Assembly (NCBI RefSeq): GCF_900116665.1
Contig: NZ_FPBK01000001.1
Span: 496,001-560,000, forward strand
Reading direction: 5' to 3'
From: Pustulibacterium marinum
Lineage (GTDB): Bacteria > Bacteroidota > Bacteroidia > Flavobacteriales > Flavobacteriaceae
DNA length: 64,000 nt
The notes under the pieces: model-generated
What the model saw: only the letters and a program-made list of their open reading frames with translations
Told to the model about the DNA's origin: nothing
The model's database searches: none
Part shown: positions 1-13,311 of the stretch, in pieces
Layout: each line of letters starts with the position of its first letter
Numbering within the stretch: the first letter of the stretch is position 1
Program-made: the position numbers and the translations under genes

Positions 1-732
1 ATACGTTAGTGCACTAATGTCAAACGTAATTTTATAGGTACCTGCTTCTACAGCAATGTTAGAACCTCCTTCTTCTAAAGTTCCATCAGGCTCATTATCA
101 CCATAGTTTAAGTCCCAAGCATTGTTTTCTCTAAACTTAATTTCTCCCTCTATCAAAGTTGTATAAGCAACATAAACATCTTCTGTGTCTGTATACCAGA
201 ATGGTACATCTGGACCGTCCCAACCATTTGGAGCTGCAGAACCTACAATACCCCATGAAGTTGGCTCTATCAAGTTTTCATATGGAATAACATTAATAGT
301 AATTATATTAGAAACTGCAGGTTGATAATAATCACTAATGGATGCCTCTAGCTTTATATCTACGCTTAAAGGTGTAAATGGAGTACCACCCAGACTGTTT
401 ACAACTAATGAATTTAAATTTTCTGAAAGATATGATAAACTCATGTCATTTCCTCCGGCAACGGCAACGGCATCTTGGAAGTCATTACCAGTAACATCAA
501 AGTATAGTGTGTAATCTATTTCAGCATTGTAACCAAAATCTGGTGCAGTCCAGTTTAAATCTAGGACACTATTTCCTTGATTTTCTTCTGACAATTCAAT
601 AGTAGTAGATGATACAGATAACGATGTGGTAGCAGTATCATCGGCGATAACAAGGTCTTTGTCATCGTCACAAGAAGCTGTGAACAAGAGTAAGGCAAAA
701 GCTCCTACAAACGTTTTATATAAATGTTTCAT
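1..732 (-). CDS. SusE-like outer-membrane starch-binding lipoprotein, partial
   Basis: An open frame of 244 codons starts at 732 and runs off the left edge with no stop, so the C-terminus is missing. The N-terminus is a lipoprotein signal with lipobox TASC (Cys21) followed by an acidic DDDKD stretch, as in surface-exposed Bacteroidota lipoproteins. Residues about 35-140 resemble a SusE immunoglobulin-like domain, and the part after residue 150 (IxGSAAPNGWDGPD, then FREN-AWDLNYGDN) matches starch-binding repeats of the SusE/SusF family. It follows susD by 13 bases, in the usual susC-susD-susE order. Role inferred from family and context: binding maltooligosaccharides at the cell surface. Confidence 0.85.
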   Translation of the reverse strand, partial: MKHLYKTFVGAFALLLFTASCDDDKDLVIADDTATTSLSVSSTTIELSEENQGNSVLDLNWTAPDFGYNAEIDYTLYFDVTGNDFQDAVAVAGGNDMSLSYLSENLNSLVVNSLGGTPFTPLSVDIKLEASISDYYQPAVSNIITINVIPYENLIEPTSWGIVGSAAPNGWDGPDVPFWYTDTEDVYVAYTTLIEGEIKFRENNAWDLNYGDNEPDGTLEEGGSNIAVEAGTYKITFDISALTY

Positions 733-745
733 GATTTCTATTTTT

Positions 746-2368
746 TTAGTATCCAGGATTTTGAGTTAAATTAGGATTTACTCCTAAAATTGCAGATGGT
801 ATTGGGTAAATATCTCTATACCCATCTACTGCAATACCATTGACAGATCCTCCTTTGAAAGGCCATAAATAACTGTTTGAAGTGAAATATCCGTATCTGA
901 TTAAATCAGTTCTTCTAAATCCTTCCCATTGAAGTTCTCTTGCTCTTTCATCTAGAATAAAATCTAGAGTTAGGTTACCAGATGTTATATTGGCAGAACT
1001 ATTACCATAGGCTCTCTCTCTTAATTCATTGATGTATAAAGCAGCATCAGAAGTGCTTCCGCCTCCACCTCTTAAAACAGCTTCGGCATAGTTAAGATAG
1101 ATTTCTGCAACTCTTATCAAGGCAATATCTGTATCTACAAAGGCATTGTTAGGATCATTTCCTAAAGAACCATCACTTTTAAGGTTTTTATATTTTGTAG
1201 AAGCATAGCCATCAGTAAAGGTATTTGCTATAGTTTCAATTTCATAGTTTTGACCATTGGTAAAGAACATAGCTCTACTATCACTCCAAGCAGTAGGATT
1301 TCCGTCCTCGTCTGAAGCAGTTATAGCGTCATTAAATTTTTCTACTAGTCCTTTGGTAACTCTGTTACCAGACCAACCTCCGTTAACGCCGTAATCTGAA
1401 GCTACCATGTCTCCACCAATTGCAGCGCAAACTAAATAAGTGGTCCCTCCGTATGTTTGAGATTGTACACCGTCAAAATTAGCTGTGAAAATGAACTCGT
1501 TTTGAGCTCCATTGGTATCGTTATCAGCTAAAAACAATTCATCGTAAGCACTTCCGTTTCCGTTAGCATCGGTTGTGTTTAGAGTATATGTTGAATTGAT
1601 AACTTGTTGTGAATACGTTACACAGTCAGCATATCTATCTTCTCCTATCCAGCTTTCAGCATTAAGATAGATTCTTGAAAGAAGGGCCCAAGCAGCAACT
1701 TCATCAACTCTACCATACTCAGAAGTTCCACTTGCAGGTAATAAATCCTGAATTTCTAATAATTCACTTTCAATGAAGGCAAAAATTTCTTCTCTGCTGT
1801 TTTGTTCTGGTACGTTTGTACTAACTTCTGTGGTGATTGGAACGTTTCCAAAGAAATCAACTAAATACGAGTAAGCATAAGCACGCATAAACCTAGCTTC
1901 GGCAATGTAATGTTGAACGTCTGTATTATCACTAAGTGCTTGTGCGTTTTCAATAAATGAATTGCAATATGAAACCTCTAGTGCCAAACGATAATAAGTA
2001 GCTTCTAAAAAGATATTTGTAGAAGACCAATTCATATTATGAAAGTTAGGTACACCTGCATCTCCCCAGCCATTTACAGCTTCATCAGTAGGGAGTTCGT
2101 TTAAAATAAAAAGAAGTCTGGTAAACTGTGTAGCTCCTTCATCTCCAATAGCGGTAATATCTGAATCTCCCGTAGCTCCTGTCTGACCTGTTAAAGAAAA
2201 ACCAGCATATAGTTTTGCTAAGGCACTCTTAGCTTCGGATGCGTTTGCAAAAACATCTTCCTCTGTATATACTGTTGGATTGGTAGGATATTGATCTAAA
2301 TCGTCCATGCATGCTGTAAACATTACAGCAGCAATAATTATATATGATAGTTTATAAAAGTATTTCAT
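746..2368 (-). CDS. susD: SusD-like starch-binding nutrient lipoprotein
   Basis: The 540-residue protein has a lipoprotein signal (lipobox FTAC, Cys20), an N-terminal TPR-rich SusD region (AEARFMRAYAYSYLVDFFGNVP, residues about 155-180, is the family hallmark) and a C-terminal RagB/SusD domain with ELRERAYG and ERARELQWEGFRRTDLIRYG. SusD proteins cap the SusC barrel and deliver glycans to it. It lies 11 bases downstream of susC, and the neighbouring GH13, GH97 and GH65 genes suggest a starch or maltooligosaccharide substrate. The start at 2368 is followed directly by the signal sequence. Confidence 0.93.
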   Translation of the reverse strand: MKYFYKLSYIIIAAVMFTACMDDLDQYPTNPTVYTEEDVFANASEAKSALAKLYAGFSLTGQTGATGDSDITAIGDEGATQFTRLLFILNELPTDEAVNGWGDAGVPNFHNMNWSSTNIFLEATYYRLALEVSYCNSFIENAQALSDNTDVQHYIAEARFMRAYAYSYLVDFFGNVPITTEVSTNVPEQNSREEIFAFIESELLEIQDLLPASGTSEYGRVDEVAAWALLSRIYLNAESWIGEDRYADCVTYSQQVINSTYTLNTTDANGNGSAYDELFLADNDTNGAQNEFIFTANFDGVQSQTYGGTTYLVCAAIGGDMVASDYGVNGGWSGNRVTKGLVEKFNDAITASDEDGNPTAWSDSRAMFFTNGQNYEIETIANTFTDGYASTKYKNLKSDGSLGNDPNNAFVDTDIALIRVAEIYLNYAEAVLRGGGGSTSDAALYINELRERAYGNSSANITSGNLTLDFILDERARELQWEGFRRTDLIRYGYFTSNSYLWPFKGGSVNGIAVDGYRDIYPIPSAILGVNPNLTQNPGY

Positions 2369-2379
2369 TGTACTCTTTT

Positions 2380-5301
2380 TTAAAAATTAAGATTAAATCC
2401 AAGCATATAGATACGTGGTCTTGGGTATAAACCATTATCAATTCCTTGATATACCTCGGGATCTAAACCTTTATAATTTGTGATGGTTGCTACGTTTTGA
2501 ACAGAAGCATTGATCTTTAAAGAGGCATCTTTGATAAATTGATTAAAGGTATAACCTAGGTTTATATTGTCTATTTTGAAGAAAGAAGCATTTTGTACAA
2601 AATAATCACTCATTAAGTTTCCTTCGCTCACTTCTACAAAATTGTGATCGTAATAAGAGGTCGCAAGATTGCTTAGAATACCATTTGCTGTAGCTTTATT
2701 AAGATAAGCTCTACTTGATGCATTATTATTGTATACATAGTTGCCAATACTTGCACGGGTTACTACTGCAATATCAAAGTTTTTATATTTGAAGGTAGAA
2801 TTCAGTCCCATGGTAACATCAGCAAAAGGATCTTTGTAGAAGTACTTGTCTTCATCATTAATAGCACCGTCGTTGTTACGATCTACATAAGCACCTTCGA
2901 TTGGTTTACCCGCGTCATCATATACTTGTTCATATACATAATAACTAAATGGGGAATAGCCTTCTTCTTGATACTGAATATTGTTTCCTGTTCCTCCATT
3001 AATTCCTCCAGTAGCATAACCTTCAGGAAGGTTTGTTAATTCATTTTTGTTATATGCTACGTTATAGCCTATTGTCCAAGTGATGTTATCGGTTTGTATT
3101 GGCGTATAATTGATCTCAAACTCAAGACCTTTATTTTCCATATCACCAACGTTTTTATTTACAGAATCACCAAAGTTTGTAAATGGGTCCACTTTTACAT
3201 AAGCTATCAAGTCGTTAGTTCTTTTGATATAGGCATTAATAGATCCTGAAACCTTGTTGTTAAACAAAGCATAATCAATACCTGCATTAAAAGTTTTTCC
3301 TATTTCCCATTTTAACTCATCGTTAATTCTTTCTGGTCGGTATGTTCCTATGTAGTCATTTCCTATAGGGTAATATGCTCCAGATCTATTACGGTTGTAT
3401 CTTGTTAAAAATAAATAGTCTCCTAAACCATTTACGTTACCAACTTCACCATATCCAAGTCTTAATTTCAACTGATTGATAACTTTAGATTCTTTTAGGA
3501 AATCTTCGTTATTAATATTCCATGCCAAGGAGAACGAAGGGAAATAACCCCATCTGTCATCTGGGTTTAATTTAGAAGAAGCATCAGCTCTTAAAGTTGC
3601 AGTAGCCAAATATTTATCATCATAGTTGTAATTTGCTCTTCCAAAGAAAGACATCATCACATTTTTGCTTGGATCAGATGTATAAGCTTGTTCGCTACCA
3701 GCTCTTTCTTCTACTTCTCTATCATAAGCATAGTTAAGATATTCAAAAGATTGGTATGAATGCCCTGCCATCACAGATACAGAATTTTTATTAAATTCTT
3801 TGTTGTAATTTAGGTAGAAGTCTAATAGTTTATTTATAACTTCATTACTATAACTGCTATAAGCTCCATTATAGTTTTCGTCTGTACTAGAGTGTGGCAT
3901 CTCTATTGGTGTATTAACTCTACCATTACTGTTCGTATAGTCATACCCCAAATTAACAGTTGCTGTTACTTCTGGTAAAAAGTGTAAGTTATAATCAAAC
4001 TTAGCGCTTCCTATAAAACGTCTTACTTCAGAAGTATCATCGTTTAACTCAACCAATGCTAACGGGTTGGAAGGTGCTAAACTATTTTGAACTCCATCTG
4101 AGTTCAACCATGTATAATAACCTGCGAAAGGAGAATTTTCATCATATACTGGCTGTGTAGGGTCAAAATCAACTGCAGCCCCAATAGCTCCTGTATTACC
4201 AAAGGTATTTTCGGTATACATTCCCCTTGCATTTAAATCAATTTTCAAATGGTTATCAAATAGGTAAGGTCTTAAATTTAAAGAACCCGTTGTTCTTTTA
4301 AAGTTATCATTCTTCAAGACTCCACTTTGATCGGAGTATCCGATAGAAGCTCTAAAGGGCATGAATTTTTTAATAGTTCCGGAAACATTAAAGTTACTGT
4401 TGTTGCTTATGGCTGTTTCATAGATTTCATCTTGCCAATTAGTATTGCTATCTCCAAGTAACGCTATTTGTGCCGGAGTACCCGTCTGTTCTATTAAGGT
4501 TCTAAATTGGTTTGCACTCATAACGCTTACTTTTTTGTAAGGATCTGATACATTCACAGATGAACTGAAATTAAACTTTAAATTTCCTTTCCCTTTTTTA
4601 GTAGTAATCATTACTACACCGTTTGCGGCACGTGAACCATAAATTGCAGTAGCAGAGGCATCTTTCAATACTGTCATGCTCTCAATATCATTAGGGTTGA
4701 TAAAGTCAAGAGGGTTACGAGAACCTCCTACTTCGCCATCACCAATAGGAATTCCATCAACAACATATAAAGGATTGTTGGATAATGAAAGAGAAGAAAT
4801 TCCTCTAATTCTAATGGTCTGACCTCCACCTGGAGAACCTCCGCTTGAAGTAACGTTTACACCGGCAATTTTACCGGTAACCAATTGTTCTGCAGTAACT
4901 ACAGGCCCATTGTTAAAATCTTCTGTGGTAACTTGGTCTACGGTACCTGTAGCATCTTTTTTCTTTACAGTACCATATCCTACAACTATAACTTCTTCAA
5001 GTTGTTGTGTGTCTTCAATTAGTGAAACATTGATGTTTTCGTTACCGGTAAATTTCACTTCCTGAGTTATAAAACCGATATACGAAAATTCCAATACATC
5101 GTTTTCGTTTACTTGCAGTTGATAATTTCCATCAAAATCTGTAGTAGTTCCTTTTGTTGTACCTTTCACAAGTACATTTGCACCTGGAATTGGCGCTCCC
5201 GTAGCGCTTTCGGTAACAACACCATTTACAGTTGTCTGTCCAAAGGTGATAATTGGAATACAGAACAACAGAAATAACATGTATTTTTGTAAAGTGTTCA
5301 T
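2380..5301 (-). CDS. susC: SusC-like TonB-dependent maltooligosaccharide transporter
   Basis: This outer-membrane beta-barrel has, in order, a signal peptide ending in FGQ, a carboxypeptidase-regulatory-like domain (about residues 25-100, VNGVVTESATGAPIPGANV), the EEVIVVGYGT TonB-box-like segment, a plug domain with RIRGISSLS and NPLYVVDGIPI, and a barrel ending in an aromatic LGFNLNF strand. About 973 residues is normal for SusC. I chose the Met at 5301 because the signal peptide (MNTLQKYMLFLLF) begins there; an in-frame ATG at 5322 would add seven polar residues. It is the first gene of the leftward susCDE operon, and palindromes at 5393-5418 lie in its promoter region. Confidence 0.92.
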   Translation of the reverse strand: MNTLQKYMLFLLFCIPIITFGQTTVNGVVTESATGAPIPGANVLVKGTTKGTTTDFDGNYQLQVNENDVLEFSYIGFITQEVKFTGNENINVSLIEDTQQLEEVIVVGYGTVKKKDATGTVDQVTTEDFNNGPVVTAEQLVTGKIAGVNVTSSGGSPGGGQTIRIRGISSLSLSNNPLYVVDGIPIGDGEVGGSRNPLDFINPNDIESMTVLKDASATAIYGSRAANGVVMITTKKGKGNLKFNFSSSVNVSDPYKKVSVMSANQFRTLIEQTGTPAQIALLGDSNTNWQDEIYETAISNNSNFNVSGTIKKFMPFRASIGYSDQSGVLKNDNFKRTTGSLNLRPYLFDNHLKIDLNARGMYTENTFGNTGAIGAAVDFDPTQPVYDENSPFAGYYTWLNSDGVQNSLAPSNPLALVELNDDTSEVRRFIGSAKFDYNLHFLPEVTATVNLGYDYTNSNGRVNTPIEMPHSSTDENYNGAYSSYSNEVINKLLDFYLNYNKEFNKNSVSVMAGHSYQSFEYLNYAYDREVEERAGSEQAYTSDPSKNVMMSFFGRANYNYDDKYLATATLRADASSKLNPDDRWGYFPSFSLAWNINNEDFLKESKVINQLKLRLGYGEVGNVNGLGDYLFLTRYNRNRSGAYYPIGNDYIGTYRPERINDELKWEIGKTFNAGIDYALFNNKVSGSINAYIKRTNDLIAYVKVDPFTNFGDSVNKNVGDMENKGLEFEINYTPIQTDNITWTIGYNVAYNKNELTNLPEGYATGGINGGTGNNIQYQEEGYSPFSYYVYEQVYDDAGKPIEGAYVDRNNDGAINDEDKYFYKDPFADVTMGLNSTFKYKNFDIAVVTRASIGNYVYNNNASSRAYLNKATANGILSNLATSYYDHNFVEVSEGNLMSDYFVQNASFFKIDNINLGYTFNQFIKDASLKINASVQNVATITNYKGLDPEVYQGIDNGLYPRPRIYMLGFNLNF

Positions 5302-5392
5302 ACAATTATTTGTTAAATTCATTTGTTTATAATTACATATATTTCATTTCTCGATGTTAAAATTATGTAAAAAATCCTCACAAAAAACTTAC

Positions 5393-5418
5393 AAGCCTAC
5401 TGGTAGGGTTACTGTAAC
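5393..5418. promoter_or_regulatory. Two adjacent palindromes, candidate LacI-family operators
   Basis: In the 221 bases between susC and the divergent regulator gene sit two neighbouring inverted repeats: AAGCCTAC-TG-GTAGGGTT (5393-5410, one mismatched pair) and GTTAC-T-GTAAC (5408-5418, perfect). Size and spacing fit operators for a dimeric LacI-type repressor/activator. That they are bound by the adjacent regulator is inference. Confidence 0.4.
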
Positions 5419-5522
5419 GTTTGAGTGTTGAAAACTTTTTTAAATTTAACATTTGTTATTTTTAAAGGTTTTCGAATATTGAAATAATAATTTGAATACT
5501 GTTTTTTTGAATAAACTATAAA

Positions 5523-6548
5523 ATGAGAAGAAAACTTACGTTAAAACAAATTGCAAAAGAGATGGATGTTTCCATTTCTACAGTGTCTAAGGCTTTACGT
5601 GATAGTCCTGATATTGGGTTAGATACAAGAGAGAAAATTCAAGCTTTTGCGAAGCTTTACAACTATAAGCCAAATAATATTGCACTGAGTTTAAAAAACA
5701 GAAAAACAAAGAATATAGGAGTAATCATCCCCGAAATTGTGCATCACTTTTTTACCACTGTTGTCAGTGGCGTTGAAAAGGTGGCTAATAAAAGAGGGTA
5801 TAATGTAATTGTTTGTTTGTCTAATGAATCTTTTGATAGAGAGGTGATTAATATGGAAATGCTGGCGAGTGGAAGTATAGATGGCTTTATAATGTCGCTT
5901 TCTAAAGAAACACAACAGAAAAAAGACTTTCACCACCTTAGAGAAGCTATCAATCAAGGTATGCCATTGGTAATGTTTGACAGAGTTGCGGAGGAAATTT
6001 ATTGTGATAAAGTTGTGATAGATGATGCGCAGGGAACCTACAGAGCCGTAAACCATCTTATAGATACAGGTTGTAAGCGAATTGCTTTGATTACCACAAC
6101 CGATTACGTGAGTGTAGGAAAGCTGAGAACAGAAGGTTATCTAAATGCACTAAGAGATGCCGGAATGGAAATAGATGAAAATTTAATTGTAAAAATTGAA
6201 GACACCAGAGAATGTGATGAGCAAATTGAAGAACTTTTTGAGTCTCAAACTTTCGATGCAGTTTTTGGAGTAAATGAGATTTATGCAGTAACAGCTATGC
6301 GAGAAGCACAAATACGTGGGTTTAAAATACCCGAAGATATTTCGGTAATAGGTTTTACAGATGGAATTTTATCTAAGAACTCATTTCCTAGAATGTCTAC
6401 CATTAATCAGCATGGAACACAGATGGGAGCTATTGCTGCAGATATGCTTATCAATAAATTAGAATCTGTAGACGAGGATGAATATTACAGAACCGAAGTA
6501 GTAAAATCTACCCTAACCGAAAGAGAATCAACAAAAAAGAAATCTTAA
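5523..6548 (+). CDS. LacI-family transcriptional regulator of the starch locus
   Basis: The 341-residue protein has an N-terminal LacI helix-turn-helix (LTLKQIAKEMDVSISTVSKA, residues 5-24) with a hinge region near residues 45-60, followed by a periplasmic-binding-protein-like sensor domain starting at NIGVIIPEI and ending with the usual SVIGFTDG and STINQ segments. LacI-type regulators replace SusR in many flavobacterial maltose loci. It is divergent from susC and lies upstream of the permease-phosphorylase-amylase operon, so it probably controls both. Effector (maltose or a derivative) cannot be read from sequence. Confidence 0.92.
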   Translation: MRRKLTLKQIAKEMDVSISTVSKALRDSPDIGLDTREKIQAFAKLYNYKPNNIALSLKNRKTKNIGVIIPEIVHHFFTTVVSGVEKVANKRGYNVIVCLSNESFDREVINMEMLASGSIDGFIMSLSKETQQKKDFHHLREAINQGMPLVMFDRVAEEIYCDKVVIDDAQGTYRAVNHLIDTGCKRIALITTTDYVSVGKLRTEGYLNALRDAGMEIDENLIVKIEDTRECDEQIEELFESQTFDAVFGVNEIYAVTAMREAQIRGFKIPEDISVIGFTDGILSKNSFPRMSTINQHGTQMGAIAADMLINKLESVDEDEYYRTEVVKSTLTERESTKKKS

Positions 6549-6629
6549 CATTTCGAACTTAGAAAAAAGTTATATCTTTACAGCCGTCAAGACTTATATA
6601 TTTCATTTCTCACCTGTATATAAAGTTTT

Positions 6630-6670
6630 GATAAGCTTTAAGCTTATCGTAAATATTAATCTATTACGAT
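6630..6670. promoter_or_regulatory. Overlapping palindromes upstream of the sugar permease, candidate operators
   Basis: A perfect 19-base inverted repeat GATAAGCTT-T-AAGCTTATC (6630-6648) partly overlaps a second one with arms ATCGTAA (6646-6652) and TTACGAT (6664-6670). Both lie about 60-100 bases before the permease start, where a regulator controlling the rightward operon would bind. Binding by the LacI-type protein encoded just upstream is inference. No clear TAnnTTTG element was recognised here. Confidence 0.45.
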
Positions 6671-6702
6671 AGTTTTTCTGTTATTTTATTTTTTCAGAAT
6701 AC

Positions 6703-6729
6703 CATCTGTAATGCAAATTACAACAGATG
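6703..6729 (+). promoter_or_regulatory. Imperfect hairpin enclosing the permease start codon
   Basis: Arms CATCTGT (6703-6709) and ACAGATG (6723-6729) are complementary, and the second arm contains the ATG start codon of the permease at 6727. The inner AAT/ATT bases could extend the stem with a small bulge. Such a helix could reduce initiation, but the stem is short and AT-rich, so a functional role is uncertain. Confidence 0.25.
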
Positions 6730-8166
6730 AAAAAGCGTTTACTTTCCTTTTGGGAAATCTGGAACATGAGCTTTGGTTTTTTGGGTATCCAGTTTGGGTA
6801 CGCACTTCAGGGAGGTTTTATGTCCCGAATTTTCCAAACACTCGGAGCTAGTGAAGATGATATTCCGCTTTTATGGATTGCCGCACCGCTAACAGGGTTA
6901 ATTGTTCAGCCCATTATTGGTTATTTAAGCGATAGAACATGGCATCCTAAACTCGGAAGAAGAAAACCTTATTTTTTAATTGGAGCTATTTTAAGCTCTT
7001 TAGCATTATTTTTCGCGCCACATTCTTCAGCTTTATGGATGGCAGCCGGCTTTCTTTGGGTAATCGATGCTTGTATCAATATAAGTATGGAACCTTTTAG
7101 AGCTTTGGTGGCCGACAAGTTACATGAATCACAAAGGTCTTATGGTTTTGTGGTACAAACGCTCATTATAGGTATTGGTACCTGGATCGCTAGTAATCTG
7201 CCTTGGGCAGTAAACAAACTGGGCATTAGCAATGTTGCTCCGGCCGGGGTGGTACCACCTTCAGTCCGAATTGCATTTGCTATTGGTGCTTTTGTGTTTA
7301 TACTAAGCATCCTGTATACCATTTTTACCACTGAAGAATATCCTCCAGAGGATATGGAAGCATTCCTTAAAGAGAAGAAGGAGAAGAAAAGTAATTTTAT
7401 CAAAGACATTACGGCAAATGTTGGCAACATGCCAAAGACAATGAAAAAACTGGGCTTAATCCAATTTTTTAGTTGGTTTGCCTTTTTTACCATGTGGAGT
7501 CTTGCCATGCCTGCATTGACAGAGCATATTTACCAGGCTCCTAAACCAAACATTAAAGAGTTTGCTCAATTAGATACTTCTGGAGCAGTTGTCTTTACGG
7601 GTACTGGAGAAGAAAAACAAGTGGTTTTCTCAAATACTGAAAAGGAACGTGAATACACTGTTCAAGATGAGGCTTATAATACCGCTGCTGATGAGGTTGG
7701 TTCTGCTATGGGTATTTATGGTTTGTCTTCTATGGCCTTTGCATTATTGCTAACATTTTATTCAGCAAGATTCAAACTGAACAGAAAATACACACATTTG
7801 GTTTCGCTAATTATTGGTGGAGCAGGATTTATAGGAATGTATTTTGCTTCCGACTTTAGCTCTTTAGCTTTTTGTTTCGTGTTAATTGGTATTGCCTGGG
7901 GAAGTATTTTATCTATGCCTTATGCCATGTTATCAAGTTCCATAGACCCTAACAAAATGGGAATGTTTATGGGATTATTCAACATGTTTATTGTAATACC
8001 GCAAATCGTTGCAGCGCTTGGAGGAGTCAATTTTGTATACAAATTATTAGGAGACGAAACCATCAATGCGATGATTGTAGCAGGAATCAGTTTAATTCTT
8101 GCAGGATTATCCAATCTACTTATCACAAACAAAAAGGCGATAGCCTATTCAATTGATCAAGCTTAA
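6727..8166 (+). CDS. MFS-type inner-membrane sugar (maltose) permease
   Basis: The 479-residue polytopic protein resembles the SLC45/GPH-like maltose and sucrose symporters of Bacteroidota. It starts FWEIWNMSFGFLGIQFGYAL and has the cytoplasmic loop motif GYLSDRTWHPKLGRRKPY after the second helix. About twelve membrane segments are visible. A hydrophilic insertion of roughly 55 residues (about 271-325, rich in E, T and K) lies between the seventh and eighth segments, on the periplasmic side if the N-terminus is inside. It is nine bases before the mutase gene, so the likely job is import of maltose for intracellular phosphorolysis. Substrate is inferred from context. Confidence 0.87.
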   Translation: MKKRLLSFWEIWNMSFGFLGIQFGYALQGGFMSRIFQTLGASEDDIPLLWIAAPLTGLIVQPIIGYLSDRTWHPKLGRRKPYFLIGAILSSLALFFAPHSSALWMAAGFLWVIDACINISMEPFRALVADKLHESQRSYGFVVQTLIIGIGTWIASNLPWAVNKLGISNVAPAGVVPPSVRIAFAIGAFVFILSILYTIFTTEEYPPEDMEAFLKEKKEKKSNFIKDITANVGNMPKTMKKLGLIQFFSWFAFFTMWSLAMPALTEHIYQAPKPNIKEFAQLDTSGAVVFTGTGEEKQVVFSNTEKEREYTVQDEAYNTAADEVGSAMGIYGLSSMAFALLLTFYSARFKLNRKYTHLVSLIIGGAGFIGMYFASDFSSLAFCFVLIGIAWGSILSMPYAMLSSSIDPNKMGMFMGLFNMFIVIPQIVAALGGVNFVYKLLGDETINAMIVAGISLILAGLSNLLITNKKAIAYSIDQA

Positions 8167-8174
8167 AAAAAATC

Positions 8175-8833
8175 ATGAAAAACTTAGGACTCATTTTCGA
8201 CCTCGATGGGGTTATTGTAGATACAGCTAAATTCCATTTTCTAGCATGGAAAAAAGCTGCCAAAGAAGTAGGTTTTGAACTTACCGAAGAATTGAATGAA
8301 AAATTAAAAGGAGTGAGTCGCGTAGATTCACTAAACAAAATATTGGGTTGGGCTGGTGCTACCGTTTCCGAAGAAAAATTCAACGAAATGGCAACCAACA
8401 AAAATGCCGATTATTTAACCTATGTAGATAAAATGACTGCGGATGATATTCTTCCTGGGGTTGAAGCATTTATTCGCAAAGCAAAGTCAAAAGGGTATCC
8501 TATTGCATTAGGTTCGGCCAGTAAAAACGCACCAAAAATTTTAAAACACGTAGGTATTTATGATCTGTTTGATGCTATTGTAGACGGAAATAGCGTAAGC
8601 AAAGCAAAACCAGATCCGGAAGTATTTGTCATCGCAGCTCAGAAATTGAACGTTCCAGTAGCAAATTGTGTGGTTTTCGAAGATTCTGAAGCGGGAGTAG
8701 AAGCGGCTAACAATACACACATGCTTTCTATTGGTTTAGGTAGCGAAGACGTACTTTCAGAAGCCGATCATGTGTTTCCAGATTTTACCAAAATCACTTT
8801 AGAATTTATAGAACAACAAGCAAACAAAAAGTA

Positions 8834-8834
<1 letters not shown>
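8175..8834 (+). CDS. pgmB: beta-phosphoglucomutase
   Basis: A 219-residue HAD-superfamily protein with the catalytic DLDGVIVD motif (Asp9 nucleophile, Asp11 acid/base), a helical cap (residues about 15-90), GSASKNAPKIL (motif II), the conserved Lys in KAKPDPEVF and motif IV VVFEDSEAGVEAA. Beta-PGM interconverts beta-glucose-1-phosphate, the product of maltose phosphorylase, with glucose-6-phosphate. Its stop overlaps the phosphorylase start by one base (TAATG), consistent with translational coupling of the two enzymes. The pairing with GH65 makes this assignment strong. Confidence 0.95.
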
Positions 8835-13250
<4,416 letters not shown>

Positions 13251-13256
13251 ATTTTT

Positions 13257-13291
13257 AAAAAAGACAGATGACGAAGTTGTCTGTCTTTTTT
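13257..13291 (+). terminator. Intra-operon rho-independent terminator or attenuator
   Basis: Arms AAAAAAGACAGA and TCTGTCTTTTTT form a 12-base-pair stem with an 11-base loop and a terminal U run. It sits between the GH97 and GH13 genes, only 20 bases before the next start codon, leaving no room for a separate promoter. It therefore probably causes partial termination or marks a processing and stability point that lowers expression of the two amylases. Confidence 0.7.
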
Positions 13292-13311
13292 CTTTAAAAC
13301 CAGTTTTTAAT

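Noticed and set aside
5691-6056. Minus-strand frame inside the LacI-type regulator
   Set aside because: Antisense shadow; the regulator frame is continuous with clear domains.
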